From positions 1 to 8,722 of the forward strand of contig CALGOY010000083.1 in assembly GCA_937960725.1 (NCBI GenBank): 8,722 bases of DNA, read 5' to 3'. The DNA is from an uncultured Bacillota bacterium. GTDB lineage: Bacteria; Bacillota; Clostridia; Caldicoprobacterales; UBA3941. The notes under the pieces are model-generated. The model worked only from the letters and a program-made list of their open reading frames with translations, did no database searches and was not told where the DNA came from. Of this stretch, positions 1 through 7,040 are shown piece after piece. Position 1 is the stretch's first letter, and every line of letters begins with the position of its first letter. The position numbers were made by a program, and so were the translations under genes.

Positions 1-2128
1 AGGATAAAAATTTGTCTTTTATCTCTAAAAACTTATTATATCTTTCAATTGAATTATCATATTTTTCGAATAGCTCCTCATATCTATTCCATAATTCTAC
101 TGCTTCATCATCTTTTTCAATAAAGACAGGCATAATATATGGGTTGTTCTCTTCAATAAGCTTAAATTTATTATTGACGCTTACAAACTTAAATTCTTCA
201 ATATCTCGCAATATTTTATTGGAGTAATCTCTACTACTGTCTTCATTAATCTCTTCAAAATACATTTTTGAGTAATAATAAAACTCTGATTCATATATTT
301 CTTTTTTATTTTGTAATATTTTCTCAGTTTTGCTGATAAGGAAAGTCCCATATACTAAGTTTGCATAGACCTTCCCTGACTCTTTTATTTTAAAAATATA
401 AACATCTTTACATCCTTTTTTGTTATTCCTGTTACATCTTCCAGCACACTGTACTATACTATCCCAGGGACCTATATCCCTAATGACCACATCATTATCT
501 ATATCTACACCAGCTTCTACCACCTGAGTAGATACAAGGATGTATTCATCTAATTGCTTAATTTGCTTAATCCGTTCTCTTCTATCTTTAGGAATAATAG
601 AAGCAGATAGGAAAAGCACTTTCTTAGAGCTATTTTCTTTAATAGCTTTATAAACATCCTGTGCACATTTAACAGTATTTAGTACTATCATAATTTTATC
701 ATTGTTATCTATAATATCTTGAATTTTAGCTATGAACTCATCTATCCTTTTTTCTTCTAAATCTATGACTAGCCTCGTTCGGTTAAATAGCTTAAAATAA
801 TATTCCTCATTGTCCACTAGATTTTGACTGTCCTTAATGATCAAAGGTTGTGTAGCAGTCATCATTATAAAGTATGTGTTGAACAGTTCGGATAAGAGCT
901 TAAAGCTCTGGTCGATTAGATGCCAGTATCTGTGAGGTATATTCTGTACTTCATCCAGGATTATTATTGAATTAGCAAACCTGTTAAATTTGAGCAATTC
1001 GCTATTTCTATTGGAAAAAATAGTTTCAATAAGCTTAACAAATGTAGTAACTACTATATTTGAATTCCAGGTTTCTATGAGAAATCTACTTTTTTCAGTT
1101 TCATAATAATCTTCTTCGTCTTTGTAAGCAATTTTAGCTAAATAATGATGTTTGACGACATCTTTCGAATCATCTCCAAACACTTTTTTAAATACGTCAT
1201 AAGTTTGGTCAATGATACTAGTAAATGGAAAAGAATATATTATATTTGCATCCACATTTTTCTCTTTTTTTATTTTATCCTTCAATAGTAAAGCAAAATT
1301 TATGCTGTTTAATGTCTTTCCCATCCCTGTAGGCAAGGTCAATGTAAGCGTCCTTTTCTCTATGTTGTCTAAGTTTTTTTCAACTTCTTCCTTTGCCCTC
1401 TGTCTATTTAAATTTATAATATCCGTGCTTTTGCCAAATCTTTTATAATATTCTTCTAGTTTTGCATACAAGTCTTCTCCCCTATTTTTATTGATATTAA
1501 CATCTTCCAAAATAAGAGAAGCTTTGTCGCTGTATATGAGAATAGAATAAAAATATTTATGAATAAAATATTCCCTCATGCCTAGCTCTGAACTTTCTTC
1601 TAAGTAGAATAGTGCTTCCATATCTTCAAAAAGATAGTCAAAAGCTCCAATTATTTGATCCCTGGTTAGTTTATCCAAATCAAATTCAGATAAAATATAG
1701 TTTAATTCATTAAAATCGATAGTTTCCAGCTGTTTGGTCAAAATATTTCTATATCCTTTTACTTCGCTCGGTTTAATTGATAATTCTTCCATAATATTAT
1801 CTAAATCTCCATGATGTTTTTTTACTATCATCAAACCCTTTATAGCCACATCCATATCATAATATCTCATGAGAAGACAATAAGTCATCAATGAAGATAG
1901 GAAGCCATGATTTTTCATAAAACCATGGCTTCTCTTCTTCCTTATATACTCCTGAAAGTATTTTGTTGATTTTCCTAGGTCGTGGGTTACTAGAATAATC
2001 TTCATAAAGTCTTTGTATTCGCTAAATAATTTATTCTTAGTGAATATATCTATTCCTATATTGCTAACTTTTCGTAAGTGGTCAATAAGTAGAATACCTG
2101 GATGAGACTCTAACTTAAATGAAAACAA
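1..2128 (-). CDS. cas3: Cas3 helicase-nuclease, type I-B (3' end beyond window)
   Basis: Cas3 is recruited by target-bound Cascade, nicks the displaced strand and degrades it while unwinding. The frame is open from 2128 to the left edge (709 residues visible) with no stop, so the C-terminus lies outside; the family is usually about 750-800 residues. The N-terminal HD nuclease domain shows H17 (LIDHL), H49-D50 (VTHDLGK), H68, H74 and H105-H106 (KKHHGDL). The helicase follows: Walker A TGMGKT with K271, DEVQ from D392, TATQP at 424-428, motif V STQVVEAGVDID, and motif VI QCAGRCNR at 560-567. The TTG start at 2128 is preferred because GGTGA lies 5 bases upstream; in-frame GTGs at 2140 and 2137 have no ribosome site. 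This start overlaps the cas5 stop by 14 bases, implying translational coupling. All key motifs are intact, so an active enzyme is inferred. The order cas5-cas3 is typical of type I-B. Confidence 0.96.
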   Translation of the reverse strand, partial: MFSFKLESHPGILLIDHLRKVSNIGIDIFTKNKLFSEYKDFMKIILVTHDLGKSTKYFQEYIRKKRSHGFMKNHGFLSSLMTYCLLMRYYDMDVAIKGLMIVKKHHGDLDNIMEELSIKPSEVKGYRNILTKQLETIDFNELNYILSEFDLDKLTRDQIIGAFDYLFEDMEALFYLEESSELGMREYFIHKYFYSILIYSDKASLILEDVNINKNRGEDLYAKLEEYYKRFGKSTDIINLNRQRAKEEVEKNLDNIEKRTLTLTLPTGMGKTLNSINFALLLKDKIKKEKNVDANIIYSFPFTSIIDQTYDVFKKVFGDDSKDVVKHHYLAKIAYKDEEDYYETEKSRFLIETWNSNIVVTTFVKLIETIFSNRNSELLKFNRFANSIIILDEVQNIPHRYWHLIDQSFKLLSELFNTYFIMMTATQPLIIKDSQNLVDNEEYYFKLFNRTRLVIDLEEKRIDEFIAKIQDIIDNNDKIMIVLNTVKCAQDVYKAIKENSSKKVLFLSASIIPKDRRERIKQIKQLDEYILVSTQVVEAGVDIDNDVVIRDIGPWDSIVQCAGRCNRNNKKGCKDVYIFKIKESGKVYANLVYGTFLISKTEKILQNKKEIYESEFYYYSKMYFEEINEDSSRDYSNKILRDIEEFKFVSVNNKFKLIEENNPYIMPVFIEKDDEAVELWNRYEELFEKYDNSIERYNKFLEIKDKFLS
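1901..1932. repeat. Inverted repeat inside cas3
   Basis: GAAGCCATG (1901-1909) and CATGGCTTC (1924-1932) are perfect 9-base arms around a 14-base loop. It lies in the HD-domain part of cas3, where the protein repeats SHGF and NHGF. In mRNA it could form a hairpin about 200 bases after the start codon; there is no U tract, so it is not a normal terminator. Confidence 0.5.
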
Positions 2129-2813
2129 TTCTTTCACCACTTTCTAGGAGATGGTGGGGGATAGTTGAAGTAATGCTGTTTCCTTTTCTTTCAAATAGTA
2201 CTCTTATATATTCCGTTACCTCCCTGTTTTCATTCATCTCATTGTATACAGTATCTTTTAGATATTCTCTATCGCTATCAAATTTTATTTTAATGTCCTC
2301 ATTAAATGGTATGATAGAGTGGATCTCCGCCATTTTTCCTTCGTTAATTTCTTTCGCGCGGTATTCCCCTATATAACTGAAATTAGCAATGAATTCAGAT
2401 AGTCCTAAACTTATGGTATATACATTTTTATGCTCCTTTAAAAAAGTTTTTAGCTTTTCTTGAAGCTCATTATCCTCATGGTAGAAATATATTCTGTATT
2501 TTACATCCTTTAAGACTTCAAGATTTACCTGCGTTCTACCTCTTATTCCCCCCATATCTACTGCTATCTTTGTATCTATATAATTTATTGATATTCTGGT
2601 TTTTTTAATTGGATTCAAAATCCTTATAGCAATCTTGCACTTTTTATTTTGAAAGTATTTTAGATACTCGTTTTTATCAAGTCCAATTATGGCAGAAACT
2701 ATTCCGTACAGAGCTGTCTTTGGAGGAAAAGCAAATGTCAACGGTGAAGACGTGGTGAAATATTTTCTAAAATGAGCATAATCACCCCATAAATCTAAAA
2801 CTAGTACTTTCAT
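2115..2813 (-). CDS. cas5: Cas5, type I-B (Cas5h) Cascade subunit
   Basis: Cas5 caps the 5' handle of the crRNA and joins the Cas7 backbone to Cas8b in the type I-B Cascade. The 232-residue product opens with the family signature: MKVLVLDLWGDYAHFRKYFTT, then SSPLTFAFPPKTALYGIVSAIIGLDK through about residue 47. This is the first strand of the ferredoxin-like fold followed by the PP-T-x-x-G helix. A central MGGIRGRTQVN segment and a C-terminal STIPHHLLESGERIVFI complete it, at normal length. The ATG at 2813 is chosen because AGGTG stands 5 bases upstream; an adjacent ATG at 2816 is only 2 bases from it and would add one Met. It starts 11 bases after the cas7 stop and ends inside the start of cas3. 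No nuclease residues of the Cas5d type are evident, so crRNA cleavage should need a separate Cas6. Confidence 0.95.
   Translation of the reverse strand: MKVLVLDLWGDYAHFRKYFTTSSPLTFAFPPKTALYGIVSAIIGLDKNEYLKYFQNKKCKIAIRILNPIKKTRISINYIDTKIAVDMGGIRGRTQVNLEVLKDVKYRIYFYHEDNELQEKLKTFLKEHKNVYTISLGLSEFIANFSYIGEYRAKEINEGKMAEIHSIIPFNEDIKIKFDSDREYLKDTVYNEMNENREVTEYIRVLFERKGNSITSTIPHHLLESGERIVFI
2134..2138 (-). promoter_or_regulatory. Ribosome binding site deciding the cas3 start
   Basis: GGTGA lies inside the 3' end of cas5, 5 bases before the TTG at 2126-2128. The alternative GTG codons at 2138-2140 and 2135-2137 have no Shine-Dalgarno sequence in front of them, so the site argues for the TTG start. 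Its position within cas5 fits translation coupled to the upstream gene. Confidence 0.5.
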
Positions 2814-2818
2814 CATAT

Positions 2819-2823
2819 CACCT
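2819..2823 (-). promoter_or_regulatory. Ribosome binding site of cas5
   Basis: AGGTG sits in the short gap after the cas7 stop. It is 5 bases from the second ATG (2811-2813) and only 2 bases from the first (2814-2816), which favours the second as the main start. Confidence 0.5.
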
Positions 2824-2824
2824 A

Positions 2825-3718
2825 CTATAGCCTTATTGCTTCTATCCCTGCATTCTGTAGAGCTGAGAAAATATCAACGTTTAAGTTGAGCCTATCATCG
2901 ATTTTCAACTCAATACTATCAATTTTTTCTTTATTGCTTTCCATAACTTTGATAAAATCATCTATATTTAATACAAAATCCTCCACATCTCTTATCTCTT
3001 CATCAGCTTTATCGCTTTCTAGCTTGATAGTTTTAATTAAATCTCCTATATGGAAACTATTTTCTTTATAATTGACTTTTATAAGCAGTCTAGGTACCTG
3101 TCCAATTTTTGACCTGGAAATTAAATTTTTCGTCCCGTTCCACATAGCTTCTAATAGAAGATCTATATCTTCCTGTGCTAAATTGGTATGTTCAGCAGCT
3201 TTTTCATTTATAATTCCATAAAAACCTATTAAGGAGTAAGGTAATATATATTCTTCTCTAAAAGTTTTACTATCTTTTCCTCCACCAGAGGCAAAGGCAC
3301 CTGTCCCTTTTATCCGTTTCACTTCTACCCTATGTAAACTCCTGCCCATATTAAATTGAACCGGTCCCGTAAAAGTTGCAGAATCCTTATCCAACGGTAT
3401 AGTTGCACCGAAAAGCCTTACATCTATACATTCCTTAAGTACATTCTCTATTATCTCTTTTTTGTCTTTCCCAAAATCCTTAGCCCGTTTTTTTCCGTCT
3501 TGAACATTACCTTTGTCATCTCTAATCTCTCGCACAAATAGCTCCAAACCTCTGTATTCATGCAAATAGTCCCTTATCGTCCTTTTTAATCTTACATCCG
3601 TAACTATATTTATGCCCGTCTCTTCATCTATTCTAGGTTTGTTTTGATCTATAGGGTCTCCATTAGGATTATTATCTTTTATGTCATATAAAAATATCAA
3701 TTCACTTCTATTAATCAT
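2825..3718 (-). CDS. cas7: Cas7, type I-B (Csh2) Cascade backbone
   Basis: Cas7 polymerises along the crRNA spacer and forms the Cascade backbone. The 297-residue product carries the Csh2 signatures: LIFLYDIKDNNPNGDP near residues 8-22, TDVRLKRTIRDYL at 40-52, the GATIPLDKDSATFTGPVQFNMGRSLHRV region at about 104-131, a Gly-rich FASGGGKDS loop at 142-150, and EAMWNGTKNLISRSKIGQVPRLL at about 190-212. Length is normal. The ATG at 3718 is chosen because AGGAGG lies 9 bases upstream; an in-frame TTG at 3727 directly abuts that AGGAGG with no spacing and is unlikely. This start overlaps the cas8b stop by 8 bases, so translation is probably coupled. The stop TAG is 11 bases before the cas5 start. 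Family assignment is secure from the sequence; the role is known from the family. Confidence 0.97.
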   Translation of the reverse strand: MINRSELIFLYDIKDNNPNGDPIDQNKPRIDEETGINIVTDVRLKRTIRDYLHEYRGLELFVREIRDDKGNVQDGKKRAKDFGKDKKEIIENVLKECIDVRLFGATIPLDKDSATFTGPVQFNMGRSLHRVEVKRIKGTGAFASGGGKDSKTFREEYILPYSLIGFYGIINEKAAEHTNLAQEDIDLLLEAMWNGTKNLISRSKIGQVPRLLIKVNYKENSFHIGDLIKTIKLESDKADEEIRDVEDFVLNIDDFIKVMESNKEKIDSIELKIDDRLNLNVDIFSALQNAGIEAIRL

Positions 3719-4145
3719 TGTCTTCAACCTCCTCTTTATTAGACAGTTTTATATGCCTTTCTAAATTCATTCCCATTGAAAAATAGAAAGGTATATCTAG
3801 ATCTGTAATCGTCCATTTTTCTCCTGCTTTCATCAGATAGCTGCTTGCCAAAGCTTGTACGTCTCTATAGTATTGCGCGTCATATTCAATAAATTTATTC
3901 TGGATTTCGGGCAAAAGCCTTTTAATATCTTTCTGACCTAATTTTAATCCTTTAAGCCGGTTTACAAAAGGAGCCCTTTTTTCTTTTGCCATTTGCACAT
4001 TTAATAACTTTTGAGTCAGCAAGCCTACTAAAAAAACAGCTTTCTTGTCAGGAGAAGAGAAGAAATCCATATTCTCTTTAAAGAAATTTTGGAACAGCTC
4101 TTCCCTGCTTCCGTAATCCTTTATGTCCCAATAGAACTTCTCCAT
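3711..4145 (-). CDS. Candidate internal Cas11 small subunit within cas8b
   Basis: In type I-B, I-C and I-D systems the small Cascade subunit is known to be made from an internal start in the large-subunit gene. Here an in-frame ATG is Met449 of Cas8b, preceded by AGGT with 7 bases of spacing and by a run of five Gs further upstream. Translation from it would give a 144-residue, charged, apparently helical protein, a plausible Cas11 size, ending at the cas8b stop. No separate cas11 gene lies in the operon, which fits this idea. Other in-frame Met codons at 4070 (Met474) and 3992 (Met500) have weaker or no ribosome sites. This is inference from position and ribosome site; no homology is claimed. 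Confidence 0.4.
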   Translation of the reverse strand: MEKFYWDIKDYGSREELFQNFFKENMDFFSSPDKKAVFLVGLLTQKLLNVQMAKEKRAPFVNRLKGLKLGQKDIKRLLPEIQNKFIEYDAQYYRDVQALASSYLMKAGEKWTITDLDIPFYFSMGMNLERHIKLSNKEEVEDND

Positions 4146-5489
4146 CTTCTCTACCTGCCCCCTTTCTTTGAACAATATGTTTAATAAACGTAAATATATT
4201 AAGAAGCCATAGGATTTAATAGTTTCATGGTAGAAAAATTTTCCTTCATTCTCATTAAAACTTTCAATGATGTGGTTGGTAATGTGGGAAATGATAAATT
4301 TATAATCAATTCTCTTATCAGATAATATAATATCTACTACCTCTAGGAAGTATCTATTATGAGTTTTCCTTGGAAAGAGTGCGTTTAAATATCTAAAATC
4401 TACTCTCAGTTTTTCACTTGCTGAACAATCTCTCATTAATGCATTTACATTAGTTAAACCCTCATATAATTTTCTAAATCTTGATGGCAGCACTTCTTGT
4501 ACACTTAATTTGATGTTTAATGCAGATTGACTTGTTTCATAGAATAATAAGTCAAAACTCATATAATTTTCTAAGGTTTGCAACCGCTTAAATATTAATT
4601 CCTCAACAGTTTCATATGTTTTTTCTAAAATCTCTCCCTTTAACCTTTCTAGTCTTTTCAGTACTATTGGTAAGTCTTTTTCAAATACCAGTTTTGGAAT
4701 CAAATAAAAATCTCTGCCTTGAAACTTAAAGCTTAAATTTTCATCTAAATATCTTTTACCCAACTCTAATTCAACAGCACAGTCGGAACATACAGGAAAG
4801 TTCCTCCAAGAATCTAGCTTCTTAAAGCCACCTGCTACATAGCCTCTTTTATCTACTGTATAAAATTTGAATATATTAGCATTCCCGTATACTTCTTTAT
4901 TTTTCTCTTTACATATTGAACAAAATTTTCCTTCTTTTCTAGACTCTTTTCCATCGATTAGATAATAACTTTTTACTGCATCCTTTTTAAGCTTATCTCT
5001 AAATATTTCGATATCGCCGACATACTTATTATCGTATACCACAGTGAGTATACTATCTTTTTTGCTATCAAGCTTGCTTTCTATATCTTTCAAAATCTTT
5101 TCTTGATTTGAAATTAATGTGTTTAAAATGTTTTCTAGAAAGCTTACATCATGAGTTTTTTTATAATTCCTTATTGTTTCTTTAAAAGAGCCAACTATCT
5201 TGTTTTTTAATGTTTTGTCTGGCTTTGTAATTCTAGCAGTAGGAGTAAAATCAGGACCGTTAGGCGAGCCTCTCTTGTAAAGATATTTTGGTATATATTC
5301 CGACTTAAACTCTGAAACTCTAGTTTCTACATAGTTAAAATCTTTATCAATTATTATCTCCAACACTGTATTATAGTTCCCTGACTCGTTGGGATTTTCA
5401 ACGAATATACTTGTATAATCTCCTCCTGATTCTTTGATTATTTTATCTTTGCATAATTTTCCTATAAGACATACGGCCGAAAGCTCCAA
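3711..5489 (-). CDS. cas8b: Cas8b large subunit, type I-B (Csh1/TM1802-like)
   Basis: Cas8b is the large Cascade subunit that recognises the PAM and helps open target DNA. At 592 residues it has normal length for the Csh1/TM1802 group. Family-like features include YLYKRGSPNGPDFTPTARIT at about 70-89 and a four-cysteine putative zinc site: C190-x2-C193, then C234-x2-C237 after a 40-residue insert. The C-terminal helical part ends with a DIPFYFSMGMNLERHIKL segment. The start is TTG at 5489 with AGGAGG 7 bases upstream, a near-ideal ribosome site. It is the first gene of the operon; its end overlaps cas7 by 8 bases. Cas8 proteins diverge widely, so the call rests on these motifs plus adjacent csh2-type cas7 and cas5h-type genes. 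The C-terminal part may also be translated alone as Cas11 from an internal ATG (see 3711-4145). Confidence 0.94.
   Translation of the reverse strand: MELSAVCLIGKLCKDKIIKESGGDYTSIFVENPNESGNYNTVLEIIIDKDFNYVETRVSEFKSEYIPKYLYKRGSPNGPDFTPTARITKPDKTLKNKIVGSFKETIRNYKKTHDVSFLENILNTLISNQEKILKDIESKLDSKKDSILTVVYDNKYVGDIEIFRDKLKKDAVKSYYLIDGKESRKEGKFCSICKEKNKEVYGNANIFKFYTVDKRGYVAGGFKKLDSWRNFPVCSDCAVELELGKRYLDENLSFKFQGRDFYLIPKLVFEKDLPIVLKRLERLKGEILEKTYETVEELIFKRLQTLENYMSFDLLFYETSQSALNIKLSVQEVLPSRFRKLYEGLTNVNALMRDCSASEKLRVDFRYLNALFPRKTHNRYFLEVVDIILSDKRIDYKFIISHITNHIIESFNENEGKFFYHETIKSYGFLIYLRLLNILFKERGQVEKMEKFYWDIKDYGSREELFQNFFKENMDFFSSPDKKAVFLVGLLTQKLLNVQMAKEKRAPFVNRLKGLKLGQKDIKRLLPEIQNKFIEYDAQYYRDVQALASSYLMKAGEKWTITDLDIPFYFSMGMNLERHIKLSNKEEVEDND
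3728..3733 (-). promoter_or_regulatory. Ribosome binding site deciding the cas7 start
   Basis: A full AGGAGG lies within the last codons of cas8b, 9 bases before the ATG at 3716-3718. A TTG at 3725-3727 touches the site directly, too close for use, so the ATG is the better start. Confidence 0.7.
4153..4156 (-). promoter_or_regulatory. Possible internal ribosome binding site in cas8b
   Basis: AGGT lies 7 bases before the in-frame ATG at 4143-4145, with a GGGGG run just upstream. Such a purine-rich, G-rich stretch stands out in this otherwise very AT-rich gene. It would serve the candidate Cas11 start. Confidence 0.35.
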
Positions 5490-5496
5490 GTTCTCA

Positions 5497-5502
5497 CCTC
5501 CT
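5497..5502 (-). promoter_or_regulatory. Strong ribosome binding site of cas8b (TTG start)
   Basis: AGGAGG followed by 7 bases and then TTG at 5487-5489. The quality of the site offsets the weak TTG initiator and supports this as the start of the first gene of the cas operon. Confidence 0.75.
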
Positions 5503-5540
5503 TAAAAATAATTTAGTAAAATATTCCTATTTATTTAATT

Positions 5541-5569
5541 TCTATAAAAGTTTTAAAAATCCTTCTAAA
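5541..5569 (-). promoter_or_regulatory. Weak candidate promoter of the cas operon
   Basis: TTTAGA (-35, 5564-5569) and TATAGA (-10, 5541-5546) are spaced by 17 bases; each matches the sigma-A consensus at 4 of 6 positions. It lies between the terminator of the upstream gene and cas8b, where an operon promoter is required. The region is so AT-rich that such matches arise by chance. The rest of 5503-5622 shows no gene, no CRISPR repeat and no other clear signal. Confidence 0.25.
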
Positions 5570-5622
5570 TTTTCGATTTATTTTGTAAACTCTTAGCGTT
5601 GATTGACTGCCATACCAAACCT

Positions 5623-5653
5623 AAAAAAAAGCAGCACAATACTCAGTGCTGCT
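5623..5653 (-). terminator. Rho-independent terminator of the glucoamylase-family gene
   Basis: On the minus strand, AGCAGCAC and GTGCTGCT form a perfect 8-bp stem around an 8-base loop, followed directly by a run of eight Ts that overlaps the end of the stem by one base. It begins 10 bases after the stop of the gene at 5664. It should separate that gene from the cas operon, so the cas genes need their own promoter. Confidence 0.9.
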
Positions 5654-5663
5654 CTGCCAGTAG

Positions 5664-6890
5664 TTAGGCGACATTTTTAAACATCAATATTTCTAATCCT
5701 CTTTGAATATGCTCATTTTTCATATATAGATTCCAAATCAGACCACTTCTGTAGTTTTCAATCATCAACAAAGTAATACCTTTATTTATTCCTATATACT
5801 GCTCAGAAAACCAAGGGCGTTCTTGCTCAAGGTTGTATGAATCATAGAAGCCATATTTTCCCCATAACTTAGGAAATGTTTCATACATGTAGTTAAGAGC
5901 CTCCATAGACTCTTTTGGGGTAAAAGGAAGTGAGCCCGCTGCACCGCAGGGCGGTACTGTCCCGTCGTTTTGATTTACCTCTTCTATAAGCCCCGAAGGC
6001 GATGGACCATATCTTCCGCTGTAGCCATTGGGACCTAGGCATGGTGTCAATCCCCATGAATTGCTGTGATAAGTGATAAAGCCCTCTGGATTATCAATAC
6101 AATACTGCCTATTGGCCAATGTCGCTTTTACAGAATTTTTAAACCAATTAATCCCATCTCTATCTATATATTTAGCCGAATCGAACCATGCATGGGAAAA
6201 CTGATGAATAAAAAGCGCATCGTGCCAGCCGCGGATATATATACTTCCGTTATACTGGCCTATGAGCTTTTTCATACTATAATATAATTTAGGCCCTACT
6301 GGAGAAGTGGGAGAGCCTGCTGCCAGAATATACATCATCAACTGTTCAGCATAGTAATCCCAATGGCCTCCTAACCCCGAATGGCCTTCAGGGTATATTT
6401 CAGGCCAGTAATGCATATAAAACCAATTGTTTTCCTCATCCACAATAAAGTTCCAATCAACCCGCCTGTAGATCTCGTCTGATAGTTCTTTAATTTCCCC
6501 ACCAAAGTATTCACCGCTGGTCAAAGCCCCGTTTAATAAAATAGCGGTATCTATAGTCGAAAATTCACATTGACCCATCCTATTGCCGGTCTCTGTTTCT
6601 ATAAAGTGGGCATAGAAGCCCTTATGATGTTCTACATTATTGAGCAATGTCCTCAAAGTTCCCAGCGTTCTTCTATATCCTGCATCATAAGTAATCCAGC
6701 CTCTTTCAACTCCTATGATTATAGCGCTCAGGCCAAAACCAACCGACGCAATGCTGGCCCGCTGAGGATCTGTATTAGTATCTAAGATAAGGCCATATCC
6801 AGGGCTATTTGGTTCTGTATTGGCTTCATTCCAAAAAAATTGAAAGCAGCCCTTCGCTTCCAGCTCAAGTATCTTTTTTGCCCCCTCCAT
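5664..6890 (-). CDS. Cytoplasmic glucoamylase-family glycoside hydrolase (PF10091/COG5368)
   Basis: A 408-residue member of the 'glucoamylase family' (alpha/alpha-barrel). Characterised relatives include GH144 endo-beta-1,2-glucanases, so the substrate may be a beta-1,2-glucan or oligosaccharide rather than starch; this cannot be settled from sequence. Features in order: GCFQFFWNEAN near 14-24, SVGFGLSAIIIGVERGWI at 49-66, GFYAHFIETETG at 91-102, E109 and D114 in EFSTIDTAILL, DYYAEQ at 178-183, SHAWFD at 232-237, DGTVPPCGAAGSLPF at 309-323, and PWFSEQYIGINKG then ENYRSGLIW at 359-386. The conserved acidic residues E109, D114, D178 and E182 are candidates for binding or catalysis. There is no signal peptide or membrane segment, so a cytoplasmic enzyme acting on imported oligosaccharides is inferred. 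The ATG has GAGGGG 6 bases upstream. It appears monocistronic, with no sugar transporter beside it. Confidence 0.9.
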   Translation of the reverse strand: MEGAKKILELEAKGCFQFFWNEANTEPNSPGYGLILDTNTDPQRASIASVGFGLSAIIIGVERGWITYDAGYRRTLGTLRTLLNNVEHHKGFYAHFIETETGNRMGQCEFSTIDTAILLNGALTSGEYFGGEIKELSDEIYRRVDWNFIVDEENNWFYMHYWPEIYPEGHSGLGGHWDYYAEQLMMYILAAGSPTSPVGPKLYYSMKKLIGQYNGSIYIRGWHDALFIHQFSHAWFDSAKYIDRDGINWFKNSVKATLANRQYCIDNPEGFITYHSNSWGLTPCLGPNGYSGRYGPSPSGLIEEVNQNDGTVPPCGAAGSLPFTPKESMEALNYMYETFPKLWGKYGFYDSYNLEQERPWFSEQYIGINKGITLLMIENYRSGLIWNLYMKNEHIQRGLEILMFKNVA

Positions 6891-7040
6891 ATTAAACCCC
6901 TCACAATTTTCTATTCTTTAAATAAATAAGTAGGCAATTTTAATAAAATTCAAGACTACATAATATCGCTATATATAAATACTACCATAGCCAATAATCC
7001 CACATCAACCGACATTATTTAGCAATAAACAGTCAAAATA
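6891..7040. other. Leader region of the glucoamylase-family gene
   Basis: A short AT-rich intergenic stretch without a gene. It holds the GAGGGG ribosome site (6897-6902) and a 15-base palindrome with 7-base arms (AATTTTA, 6936-6942, and TAAAATT, 6944-6950). The palindrome could be an operator, but it is pure A/T and may be chance. I could not pick a convincing -35/-10 pair. Confidence 0.35.

Noticed and set aside
12..3541. Several short plus-strand open frames (12-227, 1212-1448, 2119-2376, 2886-3071, 3356-3541)
   Set aside because: All are antisense to strongly recognised cas genes, rich in Ser, Phe and Leu as expected for shadow frames of AT-rich genes, and resemble no family.
1..5489. 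A new or hybrid defence system
   Set aside because: Each gene matches a standard type I-B component in standard order; no extra effector, toxin or reverse transcriptase is present in the window.
5503..5622. Possible CRISPR leader or degenerate repeat upstream of cas8b
   Set aside because: The stretch is AT-rich as a leader would be, but I see no repeated 28-37-base unit here or elsewhere in the window.
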